Notes: generated from the sequence alone by a model not told the origin. A stretch of 60,876 bases of DNA from CAZSNT01 sp964607765 (GCA_964607765.1 CAZSNT010000042.1:1-60876); one strand, 5' to 3'; counted from the stretch's first letter, positions 1-6,553 are shown. Numbers and translations: made by a program.

Positions 1-1
1 C

Positions 2-103
2 AGACGGTTCGAGATTCGCGAAACCCAGGGCGTGGCTGACGACCTGATTGCAGACCGTAGATCGTTTTTCCTCGGTAGCGTAAATCAATGTAAGGCCGGC
101 TAA
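2..103 (+). CDS. possible 3' end of a truncated CDS at the window edge
   Basis: The second forward frame is open from the first base of the window to a TAA at 101-103 (34 codons). I recognise no family in it. It could be the C-terminus of a gene starting outside the window, or chance. No start codon or domain can be judged. Confidence 0.2.
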   Translation, partial: RRFEIRETQGVADDLIADRRSFFLGSVNQCKAG

Positions 104-281
104 CTAGCCAAATTCACTCAAGCTTCGGTTCGAACATACCATTTGGACAGTATCTGACCCCGCTCGTACTTATGGGTAATAAAGGTGGTGTGGGGGCCGG
201 GGGTTAGAGACCCCCGGCTACCCGATTATGTGATCTTGTCTGTCTAGATCTTGTTTTTTATATGAATCAATCTATATTAGA
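104..281. other. intergenic region with a GC-rich hairpin
   Basis: This stretch contains a perfect 9-bp stem (196-204 pairing with 210-218, five-base loop TAGAG) about 60 bases beyond the stop of the minus-strand acetyltransferase. There is no run of T on either side, so a REP-like palindrome is as likely as a terminator. Confidence 0.45.
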
Positions 282-953
282 TCACCTTGAATTCAGGAAT
301 CTCTCTCCAGGTTCTCTTGACCGTATAATTTTGGCAGGGCTTCCGTATGCCAATACATGGTCTGGCAAATCTTCTAAGACAACAGCACCTGAACCGACAA
401 CTGTGTTTTCTCCGATAGTTACTCGATCAATAATCGTGACTCCCAAAGTTATTGTCGAGAATTTGCCAAGTTTAACCTTTCCTCCTGTTATAGATCCAGC
501 AGATAAGTGAGAGAATTCACCCATATGGCAATTATGCTCCAATTGTGCACCAGTATTGAGAATGCAAAAATCTTCAATCACAGAATCCGGATTAACAACT
601 ACGCCTGCCATCATAACAATACCAATGCCCATTTTCACATTTCTTCCAATGGATACTGTTGGATGTATTGCATTAACAAAGTCGAATTCGGGTATTAACG
701 AAATAATTGAATCTCTTACATGTTTTCTAGTATAATTATCACCTATAGATATAAAGCCAGCCTGGATGTTGTGTTTGCTTTCTAGTTCAATTATGTCTTC
801 TTGTCTGCCTATCACTGGATATCCAAACATAGTTGATCCAACATCGGCTATTGAATCAATAATTCCAACAATATTGGTAGCCGCTTCTTTTTCAAAAATA
901 TCAATGCATACATTTGCATGCAAACCGCCTCCAAACAATACAATATTTGTCAT
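282..953 (-). CDS. NeuD-family sugar O/N-acyltransferase
   Basis: This 223-residue protein belongs to the NeuD/PglD-type sugar acetyltransferases, which transfer an acetyl group to an amino or hydroxyl group of a nucleotide sugar or sialic acid-like sugar. The N-terminal Rossmann-like part has the GGGLHA motif (residues 8-13). Roughly residues 85-215 are left-handed beta-helix hexapeptide repeats (runs such as IGRNVKMGIGIV and VTIGENTVVGSGAVV). ATG at 953 is chosen because AGGAGGT lies seven bases upstream (961-967); a start at 974 would add seven residues ahead of the Rossmann strand. The gene is clearly AT-richer than everything to its right, which suggests recent acquisition. A second NeuD-type gene lies at 47336. 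Confidence 0.85.
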   Translation of the reverse strand: MTNIVLFGGGLHANVCIDIFEKEAATNIVGIIDSIADVGSTMFGYPVIGRQEDIIELESKHNIQAGFISIGDNYTRKHVRDSIISLIPEFDFVNAIHPTVSIGRNVKMGIGIVMMAGVVVNPDSVIEDFCILNTGAQLEHNCHMGEFSHLSAGSITGGKVKLGKFSTITLGVTIIDRVTIGENTVVGSGAVVLEDLPDHVLAYGSPAKIIRSREPGERFLNSR

Positions 954-984
954 TTGCAATACCTCCTCACACACAACATAGTTA

Positions 985-1016
985 GGATTATGCCGAGCAC
1001 AGCCGAGGTATAATCC
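985..1016. repeat. imperfect inverted repeat upstream of the NeuD-type gene
   Basis: GGATTAT (985-991) is repeated in inverted orientation as ATAATCC (1010-1016), with two direct copies of GCCGAG between them. It lies about 30 bases upstream of the acetyltransferase start on the minus strand. It could be a regulator site or the edge of an inserted segment, because base composition changes here. Confidence 0.4.
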
Positions 1017-1298
1017 GTGTTGAACTGAGCCGTAGCACCCCCGGACGATCGGCTGGGAATTTCAGCCGTTTCGGCTACCGTCGAGAGGTAGGATACCGCT
1101 GTCGATGACGGCGTGCAAGCGGCCCGCACGGGCGGAGGCGGTCGGGCAGAGGCGTTGGCGGGTGGGCGAACGGCCGTCGCGCGGCGGACCCGGCGGGGGG
1201 GGAACAGCGCTGTTGCCGGCCCCGGGCAAGGGGGGAGCGGACACGAGCGCCAGGAGAGCTCGCGCAGAGCAGGCGATCTGGGATGGACCGAGACGGTC
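1017..1298. other. non-coding junction region, nothing recognised
   Basis: This GC-rich stretch lies between the AT-rich acetyltransferase region and the transposase remnant. Open frames cross it on both strands but show no recognisable family and have the composition of antisense shadows. It may include the former flank of the IS91-type element. Confidence 0.4.
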
Positions 1299-1605
1299 TC
1301 ACGCAGCGGCCTTCCAGGGCGGCGCCCTGCGGTTCGGCATGGTGAAATCGTGGCGTACGAACACGCGACCGCCGCAACACGGGCAGACGTACGGAGCGCG
1401 CGACGCGTTGCGTTCGCGCAGTTGCGCCAGCACCGGCTCCAGCGCGGCCAGTTCCGGGAGCAGGGCGCCGCGCAAGGCACTGAGCGTGGTGCGGGCGCCG
1501 GGCGCCAGGAACCCGTAGTAGCGGATGCGGTGGAAGCCCGGCGGCGGCGTGTGCTGCAGATAGCGGCGGAGGAACTCCTCGGGCGCCAGCTTGCACAGTG
1601 CGGTG
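1299..1605 (-). pseudogene. IS91-family transposase, C-terminal remnant
   Basis: The minus strand encodes the C-terminal part of an IS91-type (Y2, rolling-circle) transposase. The segment EEFLRRYLQHTPPPGFHRIRYYGF is characteristic of the family (split here as EEFLRRYLQH and GFHRIRYYGFLA), followed by a zinc-ribbon-like CPCCGG. The catalytic part that should precede it is missing. Upstream of about 1605 the DNA turns into an unrelated LamG-domain gene read on the other strand. The reading frame ends at 1299. The element is therefore a dead fragment marking an old insertion. Confidence 0.75.
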
Positions 1606-1619
1606 AGACTTCGGATATC

Positions 1620-2045
1620 AAGTACATCCTGCAGACAGGGATGGGGCATATGTATTGTACGAGCGATCAGGTCTGTTTCATTGTCCACCCCGACAGGAGA
1701 GGGAAACCGGACATTGAGCCGGCCCAGTACGGGTTTTCCGCTGCATTCAGCGAGACGGTAACCCCCGGCGAGTGGTACCACATCGCCCTGACAGCCACGG
1801 GCATCGGGAAGGAAACATTGGCGAAAGCGTACCTGAACGGAAGGCCCCTTGGACAGCTCGATTACACGTTCACCGGATTGAGCTGCGACTACAGCTTCAC
1901 GCGCATTGGCACGCGTTCATTCTCTCCGCGGAACCACACCCACGACTTCCATGGCCTGATTGACGAAGTCACGGTCTACAGCCGGGCCCTCACCGACCTG
2001 GAGATCGCGGTGCTGTGGCGGGCTGGAACAGGATTGACCAAGTGA
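1620..2045 (+). pseudogene. LamG/concanavalin-like domain protein, 3' fragment
   Basis: The last 140 or so codons of a plus-strand reading frame encode the C-terminal half of a laminin-G-type (LamG_3, concanavalin A-like) carbohydrate-binding domain. Visible signs are PGEWYHIALTA, the strand AYLNGRPLGQLDY and the typical ending HDFHGLIDEVTVYSRALTD. The 5' part is lost at the junction with the IS91 remnant around 1605, and the codons before that are antisense to the transposase. Intact homologues are usually large secreted proteins. No start site or signal peptide remains. Confidence 0.7.
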
Positions 2046-2090
2046 ACCTTGCCCACAGCTCGAGGCCCCCTGCCATGCCCGCCACCCCGC

Positions 2091-2118
2091 TTGACATCCC
2101 ACATTCCTGCGCTATGTT
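2091..2118 (+). promoter_or_regulatory. predicted sigma-70-type promoter of the GbsR/MarR regulator
   Basis: A perfect -35 hexamer TTGACA (2091-2096) is followed after 16 bases by TATGTT (2113-2118), a four-of-six match to the -10 box. It points toward the regulator gene at 2303, leaving a leader of about 170 bases. The -10 box overlaps a palindrome, so repression by the adjacent regulator is plausible. Confidence 0.55.
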
Positions 2119-2133
2119 CAAAACGTATTGAAC
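2116..2133. promoter_or_regulatory. palindromic operator candidate
   Basis: GTTCAA (2116-2121) and TTGAAC (2128-2133) form a perfect inverted repeat with a six-base spacer, overlapping the -10 box and probable start point of the promoter. Its size and position fit a dimeric winged-helix repressor such as the GbsR/MarR protein encoded next. Autoregulation is inferred. Confidence 0.5.
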
Positions 2134-2191
2134 GTTCTGTGGATGCATAATCCACGGGGCGGAGCTTGCCCGGGAATGGCCTTGCAGGCCC

Positions 2192-2289
2192 GTCATTGGT
2201 CATTGGTCACCAGTCATTCGTGCGCCCCACGCAAAGCCCCTGACACCTCACCAATGACGCGCGCAGCGCAATGACCAATGACCATTGAC
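2192..2289. repeat. inverted repeat element of the CAATGACC family
   Basis: The 18-base arm at 2192-2209 matches the reverse complement of 2272-2289 at 17 of 18 positions (tandem TCATTGG units), with about 60 bases between. It lies in the leader between the promoter and the regulator start. A short related run (ATGACCACTGACAC) recurs near 3230. It resembles a small non-autonomous palindromic element. Confidence 0.5.
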
Positions 2290-2302
2290 ACGCGAAGCGT
2301 AA

Positions 2303-2803
2303 ATGACCCCTGTCTCCACAACTGAACTGCACCCGATTGTGCGCCGGTTCGTGCAGGAAGCCGGCAGCACGACCCAGTCCTTCGGCATCGGGCGGGTGGT
2401 CGGGCAGATCTACGCGTATCTGTATTTCAGCCAAGAGCCACGTTGTCTCGACGACATGCAGCGGGCCCTCGGCATCAGTAAGGGTAGCGCGAGTATGGGT
2501 GTGCGCCAGCTCGAGCAGTGGAACGCGGTCAAGAAGATCTGGATCAAAGGCGACCGCAAGGACTACTACGAAGCCACCATCTGGCTCGGCCGCATCTTGA
2601 AGAACGCGATGGCCGACACCATCGGCACACGCATGGCCCGTTACAACGCGGTGTTCGACGACACCGAGCAAGCGCTCTCCCAGCTCCCCTCGCCCAACGG
2701 CAGAGAGAAGTTCATCCACGGGCGCATGCAGCACCTGCGCAAGTTCTACGGCCGCGCGCACGCGGTCTGGTCGAGCCCGATCGTGCGGAGATTGCTGGGA
2801 TGA
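2303..2803 (+). CDS. GbsR/MarR-family transcriptional regulator
   Basis: This 166-residue winged helix-turn-helix protein resembles GbsR-type MarR regulators. The segment LDDMQRALGISKGSASMGVR (about residues 49-68) reads as the DNA-recognition helix pair. It is followed by a wing (QWNAVKKIWIKGDRKDYYEA) and a helical C-terminus rich in Arg and His for dimerisation. It lies alone behind its own promoter and palindrome and directly precedes the repeat array and glycan locus, so it probably controls itself and may control the locus. The ligand is unknown. Start ATG at 2303 is the first in-frame start and keeps a normal family length. Confidence 0.85.
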   Translation: MTPVSTTELHPIVRRFVQEAGSTTQSFGIGRVVGQIYAYLYFSQEPRCLDDMQRALGISKGSASMGVRQLEQWNAVKKIWIKGDRKDYYEATIWLGRILKNAMADTIGTRMARYNAVFDDTEQALSQLPSPNGREKFIHGRMQHLRKFYGRAHAVWSSPIVRRLLG

Positions 2804-2814
2804 GTAGCAGAGGG

Positions 2815-3038
2815 AACCGCAGATTTCGCAGATGAACGCAGATGGGTTTCTGTATCGGGAGCCGTGCCTGAGCTCTGCGACGAACACCGCGCACAACTAC
2901 TCAACTACCTGAAAGCCACCGGCCACCAAGTCGGCTACCTGATCAATTTCGGACACCACCCCAAACTCCAGTACGAACGCTTGGTACTAACCCGATCTGA
3001 CTGATCCCGAATCCGCGAAAATCTGCGAAATCTGCGGT
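2815..3038. repeat. CGCAGAT module A: arm R, deleted GxxExxY gene, arm L
   Basis: Arm R (from 2815, AACCGCAGATTTCGCAGAT) and arm L (ending 3038) share this core in inverted orientation. Between them is a GxxExxY gene with an internal deletion. The same two arms bound every other module between here and 7252, and one module at 41704-42014. Confidence 0.8.
2832..3004 (+). pseudogene. GxxExxY protein gene with internal deletion
   Basis: This is a broken copy of the gene at 4822. The first ten codons (start codon inside repeat arm R) match. Sequence corresponding to 4851-5073 of the intact copy is then missing (223 bases, so the frame is lost), and the last 40 codons resume up to the TGA at 3002-3004. 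The deletion removes the GxxExxY motif and the nuclease-fold core. The rest is very close to the intact copy, so the loss is fairly recent. Confidence 0.8.
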
Positions 3039-3050
3039 CAACCAACAGCC

Positions 3051-3212
3051 AACCACAGATCACGCAGATGAACGCAGATGGTTCAGTCGAGAGGGGTTAG
3101 GCGTTAGGGGTTAGGGATCCGACGTCCCACATCCGACATCACACATCGCACATCAACACAACAACTCAACAACCATCCCACGCTTCCGCGAGAATCTGCG
3201 AAATCTGCGGTT
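3051..3212. repeat. CGCAGAT module B: arms R and L with non-coding filler
   Basis: Arm R (3051-3084) and arm L (3183-3212) enclose about 95 bases of low-complexity filler (GGTTAGGCGTTAGG-like and CATCCGACATC-like runs) with no gene. Similar filler recurs in the modules at 3845-4029, 4041-4138, 6191-6347 and, inverted, 41704-42014. Confidence 0.75.
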
Positions 3213-3259
3213 CACTCAGCAATCCAACAATGACCACTGACACACGGGAATGACCCCGA

Positions 3260-3497
3260 ATGCCCACAGTCTTGCGAGTTGGACCATACCGATTCTTCTT
3301 CTACTCCAGTGACGGTTGCGAGCCCCCGCACGTGCATGTCGAATCGAGAGAGCCGAATCGCGAAGTTCTGGATGGCGCCTTGTATATTACAGAGAAGCGG
3401 CGGTTTCGGCCGAGCTGAACTGCTACGCATCCAGCGGATTGTCATTGCGCACGAGCCGGCATTGCAGGAGGCATGGAATGACCATTTCAGTGCTTGA
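3260..3497 (+). pseudogene. DUF4160 family protein, frameshifted
   Basis: The start at 3260 encodes the typical DUF4160 N-terminus (MPTVLRVGPYRFFFYSSDG, then EPPHVHVESRE). Near 3345-3355 homology jumps to the +1 frame and continues as RIAKFWMAP, SGGFGRAELLRI and the C-terminal LQEAWNDHF, stopping at 3497. One extra base would explain it. DUF4160 genes normally sit directly before a DUF2442 gene, as here, and the pair is often regarded as toxin-antitoxin-like. Either the gene is dead or the assembly has an error. The last 20 bases overlap the DUF2442 start. Confidence 0.75.
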
Positions 3498-3798
3498 GAT
3501 ACAGGTTCCGGTGATCCAAAGGCTCAGCATCGACGAGACCAGCCTGGAGGCAGACCTAAGCGACGGCCGGACTATGTCGGTCCCCCTGGCTTGGTTCCCA
3601 CGCTTGGTCCATGCGACCCGTGAGGAAAAGGCCAACTGGCGGCTGATAGGCGGCGGGGAAGGCATCCACTGGGAAGACATCGATGAAGACATCAGCGTGC
3701 AGGGACTATTGGCTGGCAGGCGGTCTATGGAGACCCGGGAGTCCGTCGCCAAGTGGTTGCATGCCCGAGAATCAGCCGCGTCCGGTCCAGCCACCTGA
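3478..3798 (+). CDS. DUF2442 domain protein, partner of DUF4160
   Basis: This small protein of 106 residues has the DUF2442 pattern: a beta-rich N-terminus, a central SDGRTMSVPLAWFPRL motif (about residues 29-44), then WRLIGGGEGIHWEDIDEDIS and VQGLLAG. ATG at 3478 is chosen because it overlaps the end of the DUF4160 gene by 20 bases, the usual coupled arrangement, and gives the normal family length; longer in-frame extensions have no homology. DUF2442 proteins are thought to be antitoxin-like or DNA-binding partners. The gene is intact although its partner is frameshifted. Confidence 0.8.
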   Translation: MTISVLEIQVPVIQRLSIDETSLEADLSDGRTMSVPLAWFPRLVHATREEKANWRLIGGGEGIHWEDIDEDISVQGLLAGRRSMETRESVAKWLHARESAASGPAT

Positions 3799-3802
3799 GT
3801 CC

Positions 3803-3832
3803 AAATCTGCGACCATCTGCGAAATCTGCGGT
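3803..3832. repeat. solo CGCAGAT arm L
   Basis: A copy of arm L (AAATCTGCGACCATCTGCGA, then AATCTGCGGT) starts five bases after the DUF2442 stop codon and is followed by module C. It shows how tightly the genes of this array abut the repeats. Confidence 0.7.
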
Positions 3833-3844
3833 GGACCAACAGCG

Positions 3845-4029
3845 AACCACAGATCACGCAGATGAACGCAGACGGTTCAGTCGAGAGTGAAAGTCGAAAG
3901 TCGAGAGTGGGGTAAGGGGTTAGGCGTTAGGCCTTCGGAATTCGGCACTCGGCATTCCCGACATCCGACACCACACATCAGCTCAACAACCGTTCCCCGA
4001 ATCCGCGAGTATCTGCGAAATCTGCGGTT
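3845..4029. repeat. CGCAGAT module C: arms R and L with filler
   Basis: Arm R (3845-3875) and arm L (3999-4029) bound filler made of GAAAGTCGAAAGTCGAGAGT and TTAGGCGTTAGG runs plus a CATCCGACACC segment. No gene is present. The arm R ATG (MNADG-like start) opens only a short frame that ends within the filler. Confidence 0.75.
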
Positions 4030-4040
4030 AACCAACAACG

Positions 4041-4138
4041 AACCACAGATCACGCAGATCAACACAGATCGTCTCGTAGAGAGTGAGAGTCGAAAGTCGA
4101 GAGTGGTGTTAGGTATTAGGCGTTAGGCGTTGGGCACA
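4041..4138. repeat. half module: CGCAGAT arm R plus filler, no arm L
   Basis: Arm R (4041-4070, slightly degenerate) is followed by the GAGAGTCGAAAGTCGAGAGT and TTAGGCGTTAGGCG filler, which runs up to two bases before the Uma2 gene start. The expected arm L is absent. Confidence 0.65.
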
Positions 4139-4140
4139 GC

Positions 4141-4770
4141 ATGACCCTGCGAGACGGGACCAATACAACGCGCGCAGCACCCTACACTTGGGGTGACTAC
4201 CAATCCTGGCCGGACGACGCGGCTTGGGAACTGATCGGCGGGAAAGCGTTCGCCATGTCCCCAAGCCCGACACCGCGTCACCAGTGGGTCCTCGTCCAGC
4301 TTGCGGCGAGATTGACCGAGTTTTTCGAAGGCACCGATTGCCAGCCGTTCCCGGCCCCGCTCGACGTGAAGCTCTCAGACGCGGACGTTGTCCAACCCGA
4401 CCTCATGGTTGTGTGCGACCCCACACAGATTCGCCCGACCCACATCGAGGGTCCGCCCAAACTCGTGATCGAGATCCTGTCCCAATCATCCATAGTCCAC
4501 GACCGCGTGCGCAAGCTCCATCTCTACGCGCATTTTGGCGTGACCGAGTATTGGCTCATCCAGCCGGCCCCCGGCGTCGTCGAAGTCTTGACACTCACAC
4601 CCGACACCGGCTGCCGGGTGCACGATACGTACGCAGCCCAGGACACACTGACCAGCCCGACATTTCCCGGGCTCGAGATACCCCTGGCGCCGATCTTCAG
4701 TTTCCCAGCCGCCGCGGACCATGCCGCCGGCATACAGATCCGCGAAGCATCCCCGCCTTACGGAAGTTGA
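4141..4770 (+). CDS. Uma2-family (DUF820) PD-(D/E)XK endonuclease-like protein
   Basis: This 209-residue protein has the full Uma2/DUF820 layout. ERIG-like WELIGGKAFAMSPSPTPRHQ (about residues 30-49) is followed by VQPDLMVVCD with the catalytic Asp, PPKLVIEILS with the catalytic Glu, and the downstream basic/aromatic helix RKLHLYAHFGVTEYWLI. The fold is a PD-(D/E)XK nuclease. The biological role is unsettled, and the genes are common in multicopy in mobile or repeat-rich DNA of cyanobacteria and PVC bacteria. It stands alone between two repeat modules. ATG 4141 follows the filler directly. Confidence 0.85.
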   Translation: MTLRDGTNTTRAAPYTWGDYQSWPDDAAWELIGGKAFAMSPSPTPRHQWVLVQLAARLTEFFEGTDCQPFPAPLDVKLSDADVVQPDLMVVCDPTQIRPTHIEGPPKLVIEILSQSSIVHDRVRKLHLYAHFGVTEYWLIQPAPGVVEVLTLTPDTGCRVHDTYAAQDTLTSPTFPGLEIPLAPIFSFPAAADHAAGIQIREASPPYGS

Positions 4771-4784
4771 AGTGTTGATGCCGG

Positions 4785-5252
4785 ACCACAGATCACGCAG
4801 AGCGAACCGCAGATTTCGCAGATGAACGCAGATGGATTTCTGTATCGGGAAGAGGGGTACGCGCTTCTTGGAGCGTGTTTCGAGGTCTACAACGAGAAGG
4901 GGAACGGGTTCCTCGAGGATGTGTATCAGGAAGCACTCGAGATCGAGATGGCCCTGCGCGAGATCCCGTTCCGAGCAAAGCCTGAGCTGAGGTTGTTCTA
5001 CAAGGGGCACGAACTGCGCAAGCGCTACATCCCCGATCTCGAGTGCTATGGCAAGATCATCGTGGAACTCAAAGCCGTGACTGAGCTCTGCGACGAACAC
5101 CGCGCACAGCTCCTCAACTACCTGAAAGCCACGGACACCCAAGTCGGCTACCTGATCAATTTCGGCCACCACCCCAAACTGCAATACGAACGCCTGGTCC
5201 TGACCCGACCTAACTGATCCCGAATCCGCGAACATCTGCGAAATCCGCGGTT
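4785..5252. repeat. CGCAGAT module D: arm R, intact GxxExxY gene, arm L
   Basis: A degenerate arm R fragment (4785-4800) and a full arm R (4805-4835) precede, and arm L (5221-5252) follows, an intact GxxExxY gene. The start codon of the gene is inside arm R, so the repeat supplies the first five codons. This is the most complete form of the module in the window, starting 15 bases after Uma2 and ending 44 bases before the next gene. Confidence 0.8.
4822..5217 (+). CDS. GxxExxY protein (PDDEXK_3 nuclease fold), intact copy
   Basis: This 131-residue protein carries the eponymous motif GFLEDVY (about residues 33-39). The later segment RYIPDLECYGKIIVELKAV has the Asp and the E-x-K of a PD-(D/E)XK nuclease core. 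The conserved ending LLNYLKAT, VGYLINFG and YERLVL is typical of the family. Its cellular function is unknown. The first residues MNADG come from repeat arm R, and two other modules (2832, 7049) hold deleted copies. Gene and arms appear to have spread together, so the protein may act on the arms; that is inference. The gene at 52279 is a distant paralogue. Confidence 0.85.
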   Translation: MNADGFLYREEGYALLGACFEVYNEKGNGFLEDVYQEALEIEMALREIPFRAKPELRLFYKGHELRKRYIPDLECYGKIIVELKAVTELCDEHRAQLLNYLKATDTQVGYLINFGHHPKLQYERLVLTRPN

Positions 5253-5295
5253 GCCCCAACACCCCAACACCCCAACAACCCGACAACCGAACCCC

Positions 5296-5673
5296 ATGCC
5301 AACCGTACTCGAACTAAGCCAAGCCGAGCTGCAGCAATACGCTGACGCGATAAGACGACGTCCGCCTGCGACGCGCACGCCACGGGGCGCGCACCAGGAA
5401 GCTCTCGCCTCTGCCAAACGCGCGGCAACGATGCTCAAGACACGCTACGGCGCAACGCGCGTGCTGCTTTTTGGCTCGGCAGTTGAGAGTGCGCGCTTCA
5501 CTCCCGACTCGGACCTTGACCTGGCCGTCGAGGGCTTGGCATCCCGCTGCTTCTGGCGCGCCTGGCGCGAAGCGGAGGAGATGCTTGACGGCCGAGAACT
5601 GGATCTGATCGACATCGCGTCGGCAAGCACCTCACTCAGAAGCGCCATCGAGCGCCACGGGATCGAGCTATGA
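5296..5673 (+). CDS. MNT-type minimal nucleotidyltransferase (antitoxin-like)
   Basis: This 125-residue protein has the polymerase-beta-like nucleotidyltransferase signature: VLLFGSAVESARFTPDSDLDL (about residues 57-77) holds the GS pair and the D-x-D metal ligands, and a third acidic position is in ELDLIDI. Such proteins pair with HepT-like RNases, where the MNT protein adds nucleotides to the toxin and neutralises it. The downstream gene overlaps by four bases and is HepT-like, which supports that reading. It begins 44 bases after arm L, behind a CCCAACAACC-type leader that also precedes AsnB at 52971. Confidence 0.8.
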   Translation: MPTVLELSQAELQQYADAIRRRPPATRTPRGAHQEALASAKRAATMLKTRYGATRVLLFGSAVESARFTPDSDLDLAVEGLASRCFWRAWREAEEMLDGRELDLIDIASASTSLRSAIERHGIEL

Positions 5674-6176
5674 CCAATAGCTGTGCAGCATTGGCTGAAC
5701 GGATTCGAGGCGAGATTCAGGATCTCGACGAACTCGTCCGGCGTGTGCTCGCCGCCTGGAATACCCTCAACACTGCCAACAGCGACGCGTCTTGGCGCCT
5801 TGACTCCGTAGCCCTGAACCTGCACGGATTCTACTCCGGGCTCGAACGCATCTTCGAACTGCTGGCCAGACAGCTTGACGAACGCGTCCCAGCGGGAAAG
5901 ACCTGGCACCGCGACCTCCTCAGGGTTGTGGCTCAGGACTGCGCGCGGGTGCGACCGGCTGTTATCACCGAGGCATCCGCCGAGGTCCTGGACGAGTTCC
6001 GCCGTTTCCGGCATGTCGTCCGGCACGCGTACGCCACGCGCCTTGAGCCGGCCAAGATGCAAGGACTTGTGGATGTGCTGCCCGACCTGTGGACGCAGTT
6101 GGAAGCCGACTTGACCGCGTTCGCCGACTTCCTCGATTTGGCCTCAGCGCCGCCCGACGAACAAGAGACCCAGTGA
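5670..6176 (+). CDS. HepT-like RNase toxin (DUF86-related)
   Basis: This all-helical 168-residue protein follows the MNT gene with an ATGA overlap. The segment RHVVRHAY (about residues 114-121) fits the R-x4-H-x-Y active-site motif of HepT/HEPN-type RNases. The upstream helices (LHGFYSGLERIFELLARQLD) match the family scaffold. In known MNT-HepT pairs the nucleotidyltransferase inactivates the RNase by modifying the Tyr. The family and motif are seen; toxicity and pairing are inferred. It ends 15 bases before the next repeat module. Confidence 0.75.
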   Translation: MTNSCAALAERIRGEIQDLDELVRRVLAAWNTLNTANSDASWRLDSVALNLHGFYSGLERIFELLARQLDERVPAGKTWHRDLLRVVAQDCARVRPAVITEASAEVLDEFRRFRHVVRHAYATRLEPAKMQGLVDVLPDLWTQLEADLTAFADFLDLASAPPDEQETQ

Positions 6177-6190
6177 CCCCGACAGACACG

Positions 6191-6347
6191 GATCGCAGAT
6201 CACGCAGATGAGCGCAGATGGTCTCGCGAGAAGTGAGAGTGAGAGTCGAAAGTCGAGAGTGGCCAACCCGACATCCGACACCAGGCGTCACACATCACAC
6301 ATCACAACCATCCCTTGAATCCGCGAAAATCTGCGCAATCTGCGGTT
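6191..6347. repeat. CGCAGAT module E: arms R and L with filler
   Basis: Arm R (6191-6221) and arm L (6317-6347) flank GTGAGAGTCGAAAGTCGAGA, CATCCGACACC and CACATCACACATCAC runs. No gene is present. The module starts 15 bases after the HepT-like stop and ends 14 bases before the next start codon. Confidence 0.75.
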
Positions 6348-6361
6348 AGCTCAGCAGTCCA

Positions 6362-6553
6362 ATGCCCGATTACAGACACAACTTGGCCAGGACCCTCGAG
6401 CTGACCCAGCTCTGCTTTGACCTGAAAGAGGCCTACCTGAAGAGCCGCAATCCCGACGCATCGCAAGAACAGATCACCCGAATGCTCTGCGACGGCATAT
6501 CCGCACGGAAAACAGCCGCATGGACATCGCACGCAGCCTCCACGAAACGCTGA
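6362..6553 (+). CDS. small conserved-type protein preceding a nucleotidyltransferase
   Basis: This 63-residue helical protein has the pattern LELTQLCFDLKEAYLKSRNP followed by QITRMLCDGISARK. Short ORFs of this kind often lie directly ahead of nucleotidyltransferase genes of the AbiEii/DUF6036 sort, and the two are thought to form a two-gene module. The next gene starts inside it (34-base overlap). No catalytic motif is visible and the function is unknown. Confidence 0.6.
   Translation: MPDYRHNLARTLELTQLCFDLKEAYLKSRNPDASQEQITRMLCDGISARKTAAWTSHAASTKR

Noticed and set aside
196..218. Rho-independent terminator for the minus-strand acetyltransferase
   Set aside because: The stem is good but no T-run follows on the minus strand and it is 60 bases from the stop; kept only as a hairpin in the intergenic entry.
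1113..1619. 5' part of the plus-strand frame continuing into the LamG segment, as one 310-residue protein
   Set aside because: These codons are antisense to the IS91 transposase remnant and have no LamG-like content.
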